A stretch of DNA of 64,000 nt from contig OZ240673.1 in NCBI GenBank assembly GCA_965198755.1, forward strand, positions 930,001 to 994,000. The letters run 5' to 3'. Position 1 is the first letter of the stretch; each line of letters opens with the position of its first letter. The position numbers and the translations under genes were made by a program. Source of the DNA: BOG-908 sp963692875. GTDB taxonomy: Bacteria > Pseudomonadota > Alphaproteobacteria > Acetobacterales > Acetobacteraceae. Under the pieces are notes generated by a model. The model was not told where the DNA came from, ran no database searches, and saw nothing but the letters and a program-made list of their open reading frames with translations. Shown piece after piece: positions 16,910 to 25,067 of the stretch.

Positions 16910-18019
16910 TCAGATGAGACGCAGGCAATTTACGACTGCGTTCACGTCAACGGACCAGCGACCATGCACCGCGTTTGCATCCTCAGGGTTACGTTTTCCA
17001 AAAACCACGCCGTAGCGATGCCCGAGCGAAGCGAAGAAGCGAGCGTGTGCTCGGATGAAACGATCGCTTGCCTCTATGGTGACGACCTTCGATCCTGGTC
17101 GACAAAAAGCAGTGTTGAACATTCCAGCACCACCTAAGCCAGCAACGGTGCTGGCGGCGGCAAATGCGAATACCTGGTCGAAGAAACTCAAGGTTTCCGG
17201 TTCTACAATCTGGAAACCCAAGTCGCGCACGCCATCCAGGAGTTCACGCTCATTCTCCAACACTCTGTAATGAGGGCGTGCGACTGACTGACCTAGCCTT
17301 GAAACAAAAAGTTTCTTGTCTCCATATTGGCGGGCGAGTTTCGAAAAAGACTTCACATCACCAGGAGAAGCCGCAAGGTTTGTCGCGCTGTAGCTAATCG
17401 TTTGTAGGTCAGCACACTGGTAGATTCGACCAGGATCGTGATCGATTGTGTTTCCTTCGGCTATTCCCAACGCTGCCAACGTTGCGATCTGCCATTTGTG
17501 CTTTGAGCGACAGAGGAATTTTCGGCCAGTTGGATTAGCCAGAAACCACACTGCCTTGGGAACGACGGTCGAAATCCAACGACCCCAATTGTCGGGTTCC
17601 ACCGGCGTTGCAAGAAACACCGGCTCACAAAGGCTGGTTACGTTTTCTTGAGAAAACGACACCTGCCAACAATCCGCTTTTCGGCTTAGCTGCGGCCGCG
17701 GGCCAGGGTAAATCGCTTTGTAGGCTGGCCTTTCAAAAGCCTCCACATACTGCAGACGATACGTTTCCGACTCGCAGAAAAAGATTCCGTCATCAATGAT
17801 GAAATTCTGGCCGAACAGGTAAGCGTTCTGATGTCGGCGATGGCGTTTTGCAGGACTGAGATATGTGTTGGGTAACCAATCTCCAACCTGCTGCCCTGAC
17901 AGGTTCAGGACGAAATCAGGTGGAGCATGTTCGCAGGTTAGTTCAGTCTCGATGAGTGATGCAGTACCGTCTATACCTGCGGGGGCGGACTCGGTGAGAG
18001 TGTAGTTGTGTTCTGTCAC
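16910..18019 (-). CDS. Glycosyltransferase family 61 protein
   Basis: This is a 369-residue protein of the DUF563/GT61 type, which transfers sugars onto polysaccharides or glycoconjugates. The typical C-terminal half is visible: KKLFVSRLGQSVARPHYR, NERELLDGVRDLGFQIVEPETLSFFDQVFAFAAASTVAGLGGAG-like order, then MFNTAFCRPGSKVVTIEA. It is probably cytoplasmic or membrane-associated. Base composition is visibly less GC-rich than its neighbours and includes runs of A and T, so recent transfer is plausible. It starts a glycan-related patch with the sulfotransferase and two further glycosyltransferases. Confidence 0.8.
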   Translation of the reverse strand: MTEHNYTLTESAPAGIDGTASLIETELTCEHAPPDFVLNLSGQQVGDWLPNTYLSPAKRHRRHQNAYLFGQNFIIDDGIFFCESETYRLQYVEAFERPAYKAIYPGPRPQLSRKADCWQVSFSQENVTSLCEPVFLATPVEPDNWGRWISTVVPKAVWFLANPTGRKFLCRSKHKWQIATLAALGIAEGNTIDHDPGRIYQCADLQTISYSATNLAASPGDVKSFSKLARQYGDKKLFVSRLGQSVARPHYRVLENERELLDGVRDLGFQIVEPETLSFFDQVFAFAAASTVAGLGGAGMFNTAFCRPGSKVVTIEASDRFIRAHARFFASLGHRYGVVFGKRNPEDANAVHGRWSVDVNAVVNCLRLI

Positions 18020-18090
18020 GGTAGCTCAAATCATACAGCTGCGAGTGCATTTCTGAATGCCGTTAGCGGTCGGCAAACAGTCCAACGATC

Positions 18091-18876
18091 CTAAGGTAAA
18101 GGTTGACCTTGTCTGTAGCTATCATCGGTCGAATAACCTTCAATCTGCATCTCTGCATTACAAATCTTCTCAAAGATGCTTATTTGTTCAGGTGACCAAC
18201 CAGTGCTTGCCAGCGAAAGCACTCGCATCGATGACCCGGCTTCCGTCTCCTGCGGCCTTTGCTGCGAGAACGCACGCTCCATCCGGACCGCGGCATCTGC
18301 CGGCATGTCAAGAAACGCACACAGCCGTGCTGCAACGCGCGCTGGCTCTGTCGCGATCTCGCGCTGGTCCACCTCGGTGAGGTCCGCCCCTGGTGCGGCC
18401 TGCTTCAACGCCCGCCACGCCGCCATCGTCCGCGCCCAGTCGCCGCAATGATACTCGAAGCTCAGATGCGGAAACTTGATGACGCGCGACACCAGGTTCT
18501 CGATCGCGCGCCGCTTGGCGAACACGTAGCGGCTGTGCGGAAAGCGGGCGCGCAGCACCGGTATCGCCTCGATCATCTCCGGCCCGCCGGTCTTGTCCAG
18601 CCACGGCTCTTCAGGGTGCAGCCTTTCTACCGCGTCGATCATCACGTCGGCCAAAGCGAGCTTCAAAGCCGCCGGATCGACCTGCGACGTCAAAACCTTC
18701 GGGCTCGGCGCACGGAAGGTCTGGAAGTGCCTGTCGACCACCCTCTCAACGACCCTGATCAGCGAGAGGTAGTTGCCCTCGTAGAACCCGTTGTATCCGG
18801 CGCGCAGCAACGCGCTCGTCAGGATGCTCGTCCCCGACCGTGGTGAGCCAACGATGAAGACGGGGGAGAGGGTCAT
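18091..18876 (-). CDS. Sulfotransferase family protein
   Basis: This is a 261-residue PAPS-dependent sulfotransferase-like protein. The start at 18876 is set by GAGG upstream and by the family opening MTLSPVFIVGSPRSGTS, which carries the 5'-phosphosulfate-binding loop (GSPRSGTS, residues 9-16). The 3'-phosphate motif is probably within ARFPHSRYVFAKRRAIENLVSR. It would add sulfate to a glycan or small hydroxylated substrate. It sits upstream of the GT61 gene in the same direction, separated by 71 bases, so it may modify the same surface glycan. The acceptor is unknown. Confidence 0.8.
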   Translation of the reverse strand: MTLSPVFIVGSPRSGTSILTSALLRAGYNGFYEGNYLSLIRVVERVVDRHFQTFRAPSPKVLTSQVDPAALKLALADVMIDAVERLHPEEPWLDKTGGPEMIEAIPVLRARFPHSRYVFAKRRAIENLVSRVIKFPHLSFEYHCGDWARTMAAWRALKQAAPGADLTEVDQREIATEPARVAARLCAFLDMPADAAVRMERAFSQQRPQETEAGSSMRVLSLASTGWSPEQISIFEKICNAEMQIEGYSTDDSYRQGQPLP

Positions 18877-19132
18877 TGTTGCCTCGATGGACAATGCTCC
18901 GGCTCGGCGGCACGCCATCGCTGTGGACGTGTCGACCGACGGCACCGGTTTTCGCCGCACCGGTATAGCCCTGGCCGCCTTGCGCGCAAACACCACGCCC
19001 AGCCGCATCCGACACGTCGTTCGCGTCACGCTGCTGGCGGGTGATGGAGTTTGCAGACGCACCTGCCCGCGCTAAGCTGCCCGGGACCGACACGCTTCGC
19101 GCACGCGGCGACGGTCGGGTCAGAGCGAGTTG

Positions 19133-20878
19133 ATGCCAGAAACGCCATTGCCGCCGGACGAGCAATCCCAGCCCGACCCCGACTATAACGAAGCCGCCTA
19201 CCTTGCCGCCTTCCCCCGCATCGCCGAGCAGATCCGCAACGGCGCGCTGAAATCAGGCTTGGACCACTACACGCGCCGCGGCGCCGCCGAAGGCCGCCTC
19301 GCCCAGCCGCGCTATAAAAAGGCGCTGGCCGAACAGGCCCTGCTCTCACGACTGGCGGCACCGCCGCCGGTCAAGCCGGCCCCGAGCCTCCCCGGCGATT
19401 CAGCCCCGCCTGTCCATCCCGCCCAGCCTGCTCATGCTACCCCACTTGCCCAAGCCGCACTTGGCTACGTGCCCAGCGGCACCGACGCGATGATGCTCAC
19501 CCGGGACGGCACCTGCCTGGCAATCGGCTGGGTGGACGACCGCGCCATCGCGCTGCGCGGGGTGGCGGTCGCCTTTCCAGACGGCCGCCCGCCCACCGGC
19601 GGCGTGTTCGCCCGTTGCCGCCGCGCCGACGCCGAAGCGATCACAGGCTGCCCGCCCGGCCACCTGCTCGGCTTCTTCGCGCTGGTCGAGCTCGGGCCGG
19701 ACCAGCTGCCGCCACCGGGCGCCACGCTCGTGCTGGACTGCGCCGGCCACATGGTCAGCCACACGCCCAGGCTGAACCTGGTGGACGCGGCCACCCTGCG
19801 CGACGCGGCGTTCGAGTACCTCCACGCCGCTGCCTACGCCGGCAACCTGGCCGTGGACTCCTTCCGCCAGCTGGAGCTGGGCATCGGCCACGGGTTGCTG
19901 CGGCTCAACGCCACCCTCTGCGCGCGCATCACCGCGGGCGCCCATGTCGAACGCCACGGCAACCACGCGCGCGCGTTCTGCGCCTCCATCGTGGTCTGCC
20001 TGTTCGGCAAGCCGGAATACCTGTTCCTGCAGGCCGCGTTGTTCTCCGCGGCGCCGGGTGCGGGCGACTACGAATACGTCTACGTCAGCAACAGCCCCGA
20101 GCTGACCGAGCAGCTGCAGCGCGAGGCCCGCCTGGCCGCCCGGCTCTACGGACTGGCGCTGACCATGATCTACCTGCCCGGCAACGCCGGCTTCGGGGCT
20201 GCCAACAACCTGGCCGTCAGCCACGCGGCCAGCCCGCGCGTGCTGATCCTCAACCCCGACGTCTTTCCGCGCGACCCTGCCTGGGCCGTCCGTCACGCGG
20301 CACTGGTGGACGGCCTGCCCGCCGAGGAGACCCGCCTGTTCGGCGCGCCGCTGTTCTACGACGACGGCTCGCTGATGCATGGCGGCATGTTCTTCGAGGC
20401 CGATGTCGGCTTGTCGGCCCGCCCGGACTGCATCGAACGGGTGGAGCTTCTGCGGGTGGAGCATTACGGCAAGGGCGCGCCGCCGGACACGGCAGAGTTC
20501 CTGCGCTCCCGCCCGGTCCCCGCGGTGACCGGCGCCTTCATGTCCGCCGACCGCGCCTGGTTCGAACGTCTCGGCGGCTTTTCCGAGGAGTACGTCTACG
20601 GCCACTACGAGGACGCCGACCTCTGCCTGAAGAGCTGGCAAGCCGGCGGGGCGGTCTGGCTGCACGACTTCCCGCTGTGGCACCTCGAGGGCAAGGGCTC
20701 CACCCGCCGCCCGGCGCATGAGGGCGGCTCGGTGATCAACCGCTGGCACTTCACCCGCGTCTGGGCGGAGGTCGTGCGCGACGGGTTTGCCGGCCCCAAC
20801 CCCGCCAGGGTCGCCGCCTTCGACGGCCTGCGCACCGACGCTCCGCCGGCGTCCGCCGCCCGGGGACCTAGGCGATGA
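19133..20878 (+). CDS. Large glycosyltransferase family 2 protein
   Basis: This is a 581-residue protein. Residues 1-110 include a helical segment with a YNEAAYLAAFPRIAEQI motif and a Pro/Ala-rich linker; 110-290 is an unassigned beta-rich region. About 285-560 is a GT2 domain: CASIVVCLFGKPEYLFLQAA opens it, LNPDVFPRDPAW supplies the DxD-like acidic site, and GGFSEEYVYGHYEDADLCLK is the acceptor-side ED motif of rhamnosyltransferase-like enzymes. ATG 19133 is chosen over the TTG just upstream. Its 3' end carries a partial duplication with the following gap. A GT4 gene follows about 160 bases downstream. Confidence 0.83.
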   Translation: MPETPLPPDEQSQPDPDYNEAAYLAAFPRIAEQIRNGALKSGLDHYTRRGAAEGRLAQPRYKKALAEQALLSRLAAPPPVKPAPSLPGDSAPPVHPAQPAHATPLAQAALGYVPSGTDAMMLTRDGTCLAIGWVDDRAIALRGVAVAFPDGRPPTGGVFARCRRADAEAITGCPPGHLLGFFALVELGPDQLPPPGATLVLDCAGHMVSHTPRLNLVDAATLRDAAFEYLHAAAYAGNLAVDSFRQLELGIGHGLLRLNATLCARITAGAHVERHGNHARAFCASIVVCLFGKPEYLFLQAALFSAAPGAGDYEYVYVSNSPELTEQLQREARLAARLYGLALTMIYLPGNAGFGAANNLAVSHAASPRVLILNPDVFPRDPAWAVRHAALVDGLPAEETRLFGAPLFYDDGSLMHGGMFFEADVGLSARPDCIERVELLRVEHYGKGAPPDTAEFLRSRPVPAVTGAFMSADRAWFERLGGFSEEYVYGHYEDADLCLKSWQAGGAVWLHDFPLWHLEGKGSTRRPAHEGGSVINRWHFTRVWAEVVRDGFAGPNPARVAAFDGLRTDAPPASAARGPRR

Positions 20879-20912
20879 ACCCCGCCAGGGTGGCGGCAGG
20901 CGACGGCCTGCG
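20798..20912. repeat. Imperfect direct duplication at the end of the GT2 gene
   Basis: Two 35-bp units, 20798-20832 and 20878-20912, share AACCCCGCCAGGGT and CGACGGCCTGCG with a few differences between. The first unit codes for the C-terminus of the GT2 protein; the second begins at its TGA stop and is non-coding. It looks like a local duplication of the gene end. Confidence 0.6.
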
Positions 20913-21035
20913 TCTCAGACGCTGCACTGGCGGGCGCCGCGGTCAGGGCCGGGCGGCGGGCCGCGTCAGCGTTCCGGCCGACCACGGCCGGCGTGTGGCC
21001 GCGGCGCCCACGGGCGCGGCGGCCAGGACCAGGCG

Positions 21036-22373
21036 ATGAGCCCCGTCAAGCCGGCCGGCACGCCGCAGCCGCAGGCCGTGCCGGCGTCCCGGACGGCGCC
21101 GACGATCCTGCTGATCAGCTTGTTCCACCCCGAGCTGGTCCGCGGCGGCGCCCAGCAGGTCGCCTACGAGCTGTTCCAGGGGCTGCGCGCGCATGGCGGC
21201 TGCCACCCGGTCTTCCTCGCCAGCATCGACAGCAAATACCCTGCCCTCTACAAATCCGGTGCGCGCATCACCGGCTTCGACGGCCGGCCGGACGAGTATG
21301 TCTATCTCTCGCGCGAGTACGACTACTGGTGGCACAAGACCGGCTCGCCCCTGCTGCACGAGGCGCTGGAGACGTTCCTGCTGCAGGTCCGCCCGGACGT
21401 CGTGCACGTGCACCACTTCCTCACGCTCGGCATTGACGTCCTCACCCTGATCCGCCGCGCGCTGCCGGAGTGCCGGCTGGTATTCACCTTCCACGAGTTC
21501 ATGAGCATCTGTGCGGCCGACGGCCACATGGTCCGCCGCACCGACCGCTCGCTGTGCACCCACGCCAGCCAGGTGCGCTGCCACCAGTGCTTCCCGGACC
21601 GCTCGCCGGAACAGTTCCTGCTCCGTCAGCTATGGTTCGCCCGGCATCTGGACCAGGTGGACGCCTTTACCGCGCCGGGCCGCTTCATGCTGGACCAGTA
21701 CGTGCGCTGGGGCATCCCTGCCGCCAAGATCAGCCACGTCACCAACGGCCAGCACAACTACGCCGCCGCCGGCCGCCTGCCGCCCGCTAGCGCCGCGCGC
21801 AACCGCTTTGGCTTCTTCGGCCAGTACGTGGACGTGAAAGGCGTCCAGGTGATCCTGCGTGCCGTGGCCCTGCTGCGCGCCGAAGGCTTCACCGATTTCG
21901 CGGTGGACCTCAACGGCGACAACATCGTCTACGCAACGCCAGCCCGGCGCGAGGAATTCGAGCATTTCTTCGCCGAAGAGAACGCGCGGCCAGTCGAGCA
22001 GCGCATCGTCACCGACCGCGGGTCCTACGAGGTCTCGCAGCTGCCCAGCCGGATGTCGCGGGTGGATTGGTGCATCGTGCCCTCGATCTGGTGGGAGAGC
22101 TTCGGGCTGGTGGTGTCCGAGGCGTGGATGTTCGGCCGCCCGGTGATCTGCAGCGACGTGGGCGGGCTGGCTGAACGCAACGTGCACGAGGTGTTCGCCC
22201 TGCACTTCACCATGGGCGACCACCGGGCGCTGGCGGAGACCATCCGGCGGTGCTGCACGGAGGAGGGATTGTGGGACCGTCTGGCGGCGAGCGTGCCGGC
22301 GCCACCGTCGCGGGAGGAAATGGTGGAGGGGTACCTTGGGGTTTATGGGGTGAAGGAAGCAGTTCTTTTTTGA
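21036..22373 (+). CDS. Glycosyltransferase family 4 protein
   Basis: This is a 445-residue GT-B enzyme. The N-terminal domain has LISLFHPELVRGGAQQVA (donor/acceptor loop) and DVVHVHHFLTLG. The C-terminal domain holds FFGQYVDVKGVQVILRA and PSIWWESFGLVVSEAWMFG, the E-x7-E nucleotide-sugar motif. A Cys-rich insert (CTHASQVRCHQCF) sits in the middle. The ATG at 21036 is preferred because the open frame upstream is low-complexity shadow. The last residues (KEAVLF) and the TGA stop are encoded by repeat copy 9, so the native C-terminus has been altered or trimmed. It probably works with the preceding glycosyltransferase. Confidence 0.85.
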   Translation: MSPVKPAGTPQPQAVPASRTAPTILLISLFHPELVRGGAQQVAYELFQGLRAHGGCHPVFLASIDSKYPALYKSGARITGFDGRPDEYVYLSREYDYWWHKTGSPLLHEALETFLLQVRPDVVHVHHFLTLGIDVLTLIRRALPECRLVFTFHEFMSICAADGHMVRRTDRSLCTHASQVRCHQCFPDRSPEQFLLRQLWFARHLDQVDAFTAPGRFMLDQYVRWGIPAAKISHVTNGQHNYAAAGRLPPASAARNRFGFFGQYVDVKGVQVILRAVALLRAEGFTDFAVDLNGDNIVYATPARREEFEHFFAEENARPVEQRIVTDRGSYEVSQLPSRMSRVDWCIVPSIWWESFGLVVSEAWMFGRPVICSDVGGLAERNVHEVFALHFTMGDHRALAETIRRCCTEEGLWDRLAASVPAPPSREEMVEGYLGVYGVKEAVLF

Positions 22374-22485
22374 AAAAAGAATCAAAAAACTTTTATCTCC
22401 GCTGTCGCGCGCTCGCCGGAGACAAACGCGACAGCGGAGATAAAAGCTTTTTGCTTCTTTTTCTCGAAAAAGAAGCGCTTGCTTC
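22353..22485. repeat. AT-rich inverted-repeat element, copy 9 (complete, palindromic centre)
   Basis: It is the most symmetrical copy. Inside the AT arms, ATCTCCGCTGTCGCG on the left is matched by its exact complement near 22428-22442 on the right, so arms plus centre can form a stem of about 60 bp. It supplies the stop codon of the GT4 gene. Confidence 0.9.
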
Positions 22486-22486
22486 C

Positions 22487-24046
22487 CTACGGCATCCCAA
22501 AAGCATAAAGCACCCCACTGGAAGACGGCAGGTTGTTCGTCCCCCAATAAACCACCCCCTCAGAAATCGCCGGCCCGCAGGTGATCGACGTGCCCGCATT
22601 GGCGACACTCCAAAGCACCGCGCCGGTGGTGGCATCCATCGCTACCATGTATCCGCCGGTGTCGCCGCCGAACACCACACCGTTGGCGACGCTCACCGCG
22701 CCTTCCGCCCCGGCCGGAGAAGCGCTCGTATACTGCGCGATGCCGGGTGCCGCCGTCTGCCACTGCACCGCGCCGGTCGCCACGTTCAGCGCGGACCATG
22801 ATCCGCCGGTGGTGGTGATCCCGGAGGGTTGCAGCGTGTAGGCCAGGCCGTTGGCGTCGTTCTCGGCCACGTAGACGTTGTTGGCGTCCACCGCCGAGCC
22901 GAACAGGATGCCGCCGCGTACGCCGCCGGGCGCCGGGGTCGCCTTCCACACGATCGCGCCGTTGCGCGGGTTGAGCGCCCAGTAGGCGCCGCTCTTCTGG
23001 CCGGCGCCGAGCAGTTGCGTCGTGGTGCCGTTCGCGGTGACGCTCAGCAGGTTGGGGGCCGAGCCGAAATCGTAGTCGTGTCCGGCAGGTGTGGGGCATG
23101 GCTGGGCCGGCGCGCTGCTGCCGCAGTTCGACGTGTAGGTGTCGAGCCCGCCAAGCCGGCGGCCCCATTTGACCGCCCCTGTCTTGAGGTCGAGCGCCAC
23201 CACGGCATCGACGTAGTCCGTCGGCCCAAGGCAGGCCTGCCGTGCAACGTTGCTTGCCGCCGCCGCGATGCAGGCGGTCACCGGCTGGGGCAGCGTGTAG
23301 TTGTTGCCGGTGGCCACGTAGATCAGGCCCAGGCTGTCGGAGATGGGAAAGCCGCTGCCCCAGATGGCCCCGCCGGTGAAGCCCTGCGGCACCACGAAGC
23401 TCTGCCAGATAATCTGCCCGGTGGCGGCATTCAGCGCGGTGACGCTGCCGCGAAAGCTCGGCACGTAGCTGGTCGATTGCGTCACCGCGTATTCCTCGCT
23501 GGACGAGGTGCCGATGTAGACGACGCCGTCATGCACCACCGGGCTGGCGGTCAGCATCAGCCAGGGGTTCTTCTGCGCCCCCTGGTCCACGTCGGTCTCC
23601 CAGACCATGCTGCCTGTGCTTCTGTCCACGCCGACGACGTTGCCTGACCGCCGGTCCGCCAGGATCAGCAGGCTGCCGGAGATGGCCGGGCTGCTGCGCG
23701 ACTCCGACGAGTTCTGCCCGGTATAGGACGACATCCAGCGCATCCAGATCTGCTTGCCGGTGCGAGCGGACAGGGCATAGACGCCACCCCAGTCGTCATC
23801 GAAGTAGACGACGCCGTCCAGTGCGGTGGGCGTGGAAGCGATGTTGCCGGCCGAGGTGAACGACCATTTCGCCACCAGCTTGCCAACAGTCGCGGGGCTG
23901 ATGATCGTCTCGTAGGGGGCCTGGCGCTGGTTGCCCGCCAGCAGGCCTCCCCAGCCCGGCCAACCCCCAGTCGGCGCAGCCACGGCGCCGGGCGAGCACA
24001 AAGCTGCCAACACCAGACCGGCAAACACTGATTTCAGACGAGACAA
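22487..24046 (-). CDS. Exported PQQ-type beta-propeller protein
   Basis: This is a 519-residue protein with a signal peptide (MSRLKSVFAGLVLAAL to AVAAP). The rest is a quinoprotein-like eight-bladed propeller with repeated blade motifs such as GVVYFDDDWGGVYALSARTGKQIW, GSVTALNAATGQIIW, VVALDLKTGAVKW and YMVAMDATTGAVLW. It resembles polyvinyl-alcohol dehydrogenase and other PQQ enzymes, but I see no heme-binding CxxCH, so an electron partner would be separate. The start is the TTG at 24046, with GGGAGG seven bases upstream; the longer open frame to 24109 lacks this. It is divergent from a small secreted-protein gene. Confidence 0.8.
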   Translation of the reverse strand: MSRLKSVFAGLVLAALCSPGAVAAPTGGWPGWGGLLAGNQRQAPYETIISPATVGKLVAKWSFTSAGNIASTPTALDGVVYFDDDWGGVYALSARTGKQIWMRWMSSYTGQNSSESRSSPAISGSLLILADRRSGNVVGVDRSTGSMVWETDVDQGAQKNPWLMLTASPVVHDGVVYIGTSSSEEYAVTQSTSYVPSFRGSVTALNAATGQIIWQSFVVPQGFTGGAIWGSGFPISDSLGLIYVATGNNYTLPQPVTACIAAAASNVARQACLGPTDYVDAVVALDLKTGAVKWGRRLGGLDTYTSNCGSSAPAQPCPTPAGHDYDFGSAPNLLSVTANGTTTQLLGAGQKSGAYWALNPRNGAIVWKATPAPGGVRGGILFGSAVDANNVYVAENDANGLAYTLQPSGITTTGGSWSALNVATGAVQWQTAAPGIAQYTSASPAGAEGAVSVANGVVFGGDTGGYMVAMDATTGAVLWSVANAGTSITCGPAISEGVVYWGTNNLPSSSGVLYAFGMP

Positions 24047-24164
24047 GGCGGCCTCCCGGCGGAACTGGACAGTTCTGCACACGCCGGCGCCCGGACCGCA
24101 AATCATCAATCATTGAGAACGACTGCACCGCACCTCAGGGCGACAATCGGCCGAAATGCTACGG

Positions 24165-24183
24165 AATCGTTAAATTTACGATT
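24165..24183. promoter_or_regulatory. Palindromic operator-like site in a divergent gap
   Basis: AATCGT and ACGATT flank an AT-rich seven-base centre, a near-perfect 19-bp palindrome. It sits in the 290-base region between the divergent propeller gene and the secreted-protein gene, where both promoters must lie. No regulator is identified. Confidence 0.3.
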
Positions 24184-24336
24184 GCGTGAGAAATCGGATC
24201 GATGTATCACGAACGCGTGAGCAACGTCGGGTTGCAGACTCGAACCGGACCGCACTCGCAAACAGCAGGTTTAGTAGACGAAACGACTTTTAAACGAGTG
24301 TTTCCAACAGCGCCGATTGCAGCTCCAGGACGTGAC

Positions 24337-24858
24337 ATGCCCAGGTCTAATTACAGCCTACTTTTGTCCGCTTTGCTGTCCGTGGCGGCAACTGGGGCGG
24401 CGGCATCGCCCGTCGTCTACAGTTTCAGCGCCACGGTCACGCAATCCAAAGGCGGCCCCGGAAAAGGCACAATCCTGCCAGTGACGATCACGCTGGACGA
24501 CGCCTACCCGGCTGACGCCAACAGCGCCGATCCCCGTCACGAGGCCACCTACAGCGGTGGCTCAGCCAGCGCGTCCCGCACGTCGCCGATCCTGTCCGCG
24601 TTGATCGGGAACATTAGCTTCCACGGCTGGTACGACGTGGTGCATATCAAGAAAAACCTCGCCGGAGTCTCGGAAGTCTCGATCCAGTCCACCGTGCCGC
24701 AATACGGCCTGTCGTTCACGATGGTCATGACCACGACGATGAAAGGCGTGGTGCACTCCGTCGCCATACCGCGCACGCTGTTCCCGGCTAACTTCCAGTC
24801 GAGCACGGTCTCGGTTTACGTGGCGCCTACGGACAGTTTTGTCGGAACGGTGAAGTAG
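24337..24858 (+). CDS. Secreted protein of unknown function
   Basis: This is a 173-residue protein with a signal peptide (MPRSNYSLLLSALLSVAATGAAASP, about residues 1-24). It is followed by a beta-rich domain with alternating hydrophobic strands (VVYSFSATVTQ, LSFTMVMTTTMKGVV, SSTVSVYVAP). It resembles the N-terminal part of PEP-CTERM-type exported proteins but lacks the anchor. AGGA lies seven bases before the ATG. I recognise no family. The TAG stop is two bases before repeat half-copy 10. Confidence 0.6.
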   Translation: MPRSNYSLLLSALLSVAATGAAASPVVYSFSATVTQSKGGPGKGTILPVTITLDDAYPADANSADPRHEATYSGGSASASRTSPILSALIGNISFHGWYDVVHIKKNLAGVSEVSIQSTVPQYGLSFTMVMTTTMKGVVHSVAIPRTLFPANFQSSTVSVYVAPTDSFVGTVK

Positions 24859-24915
24859 GAAGCAAGCGGTTCTTTTCTGAAAAGAACCAAAAACCTTTTG
24901 CCTCTTGGGTGCTTG
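24859..24915. repeat. AT-rich inverted-repeat element, copy 10 (left arm only, diverged)
   Basis: It has a GTTC/GAAC arm with shortened T and A runs, then CAAAAACCTTTTG. No right arm follows; the other element at 24953 replaces it. Confidence 0.65.
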
Positions 24916-24952
24916 CGGGTGGCCGGTTCGCGGCAACCGGAACGACGACTTT

Positions 24953-25067
24953 TCTAGAGCTTCCGACCAAACGGGGTCGCCCGTCGGATACAGATGCTCG
25001 CGAAAACAAATCTTGAGCGTTCTCCAGCCTGGCTATCGATCCCACGAGGTCGGGAAAACGCTCTAGA
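24953..25067. repeat. TCTAGAGC-ended inverted-repeat element
   Basis: TCTAGAGC (24953-24960) and its exact complement GCTCTAGA (25060-25067) bound a 115-bp unit. Next to them, TTCCGACC on the left is matched by GGTCGGGAA on the right. It is unrelated to the AT-arm family. The TAG stop of the neighbouring gene (25063-25065) lies inside the right end. Confidence 0.6.
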
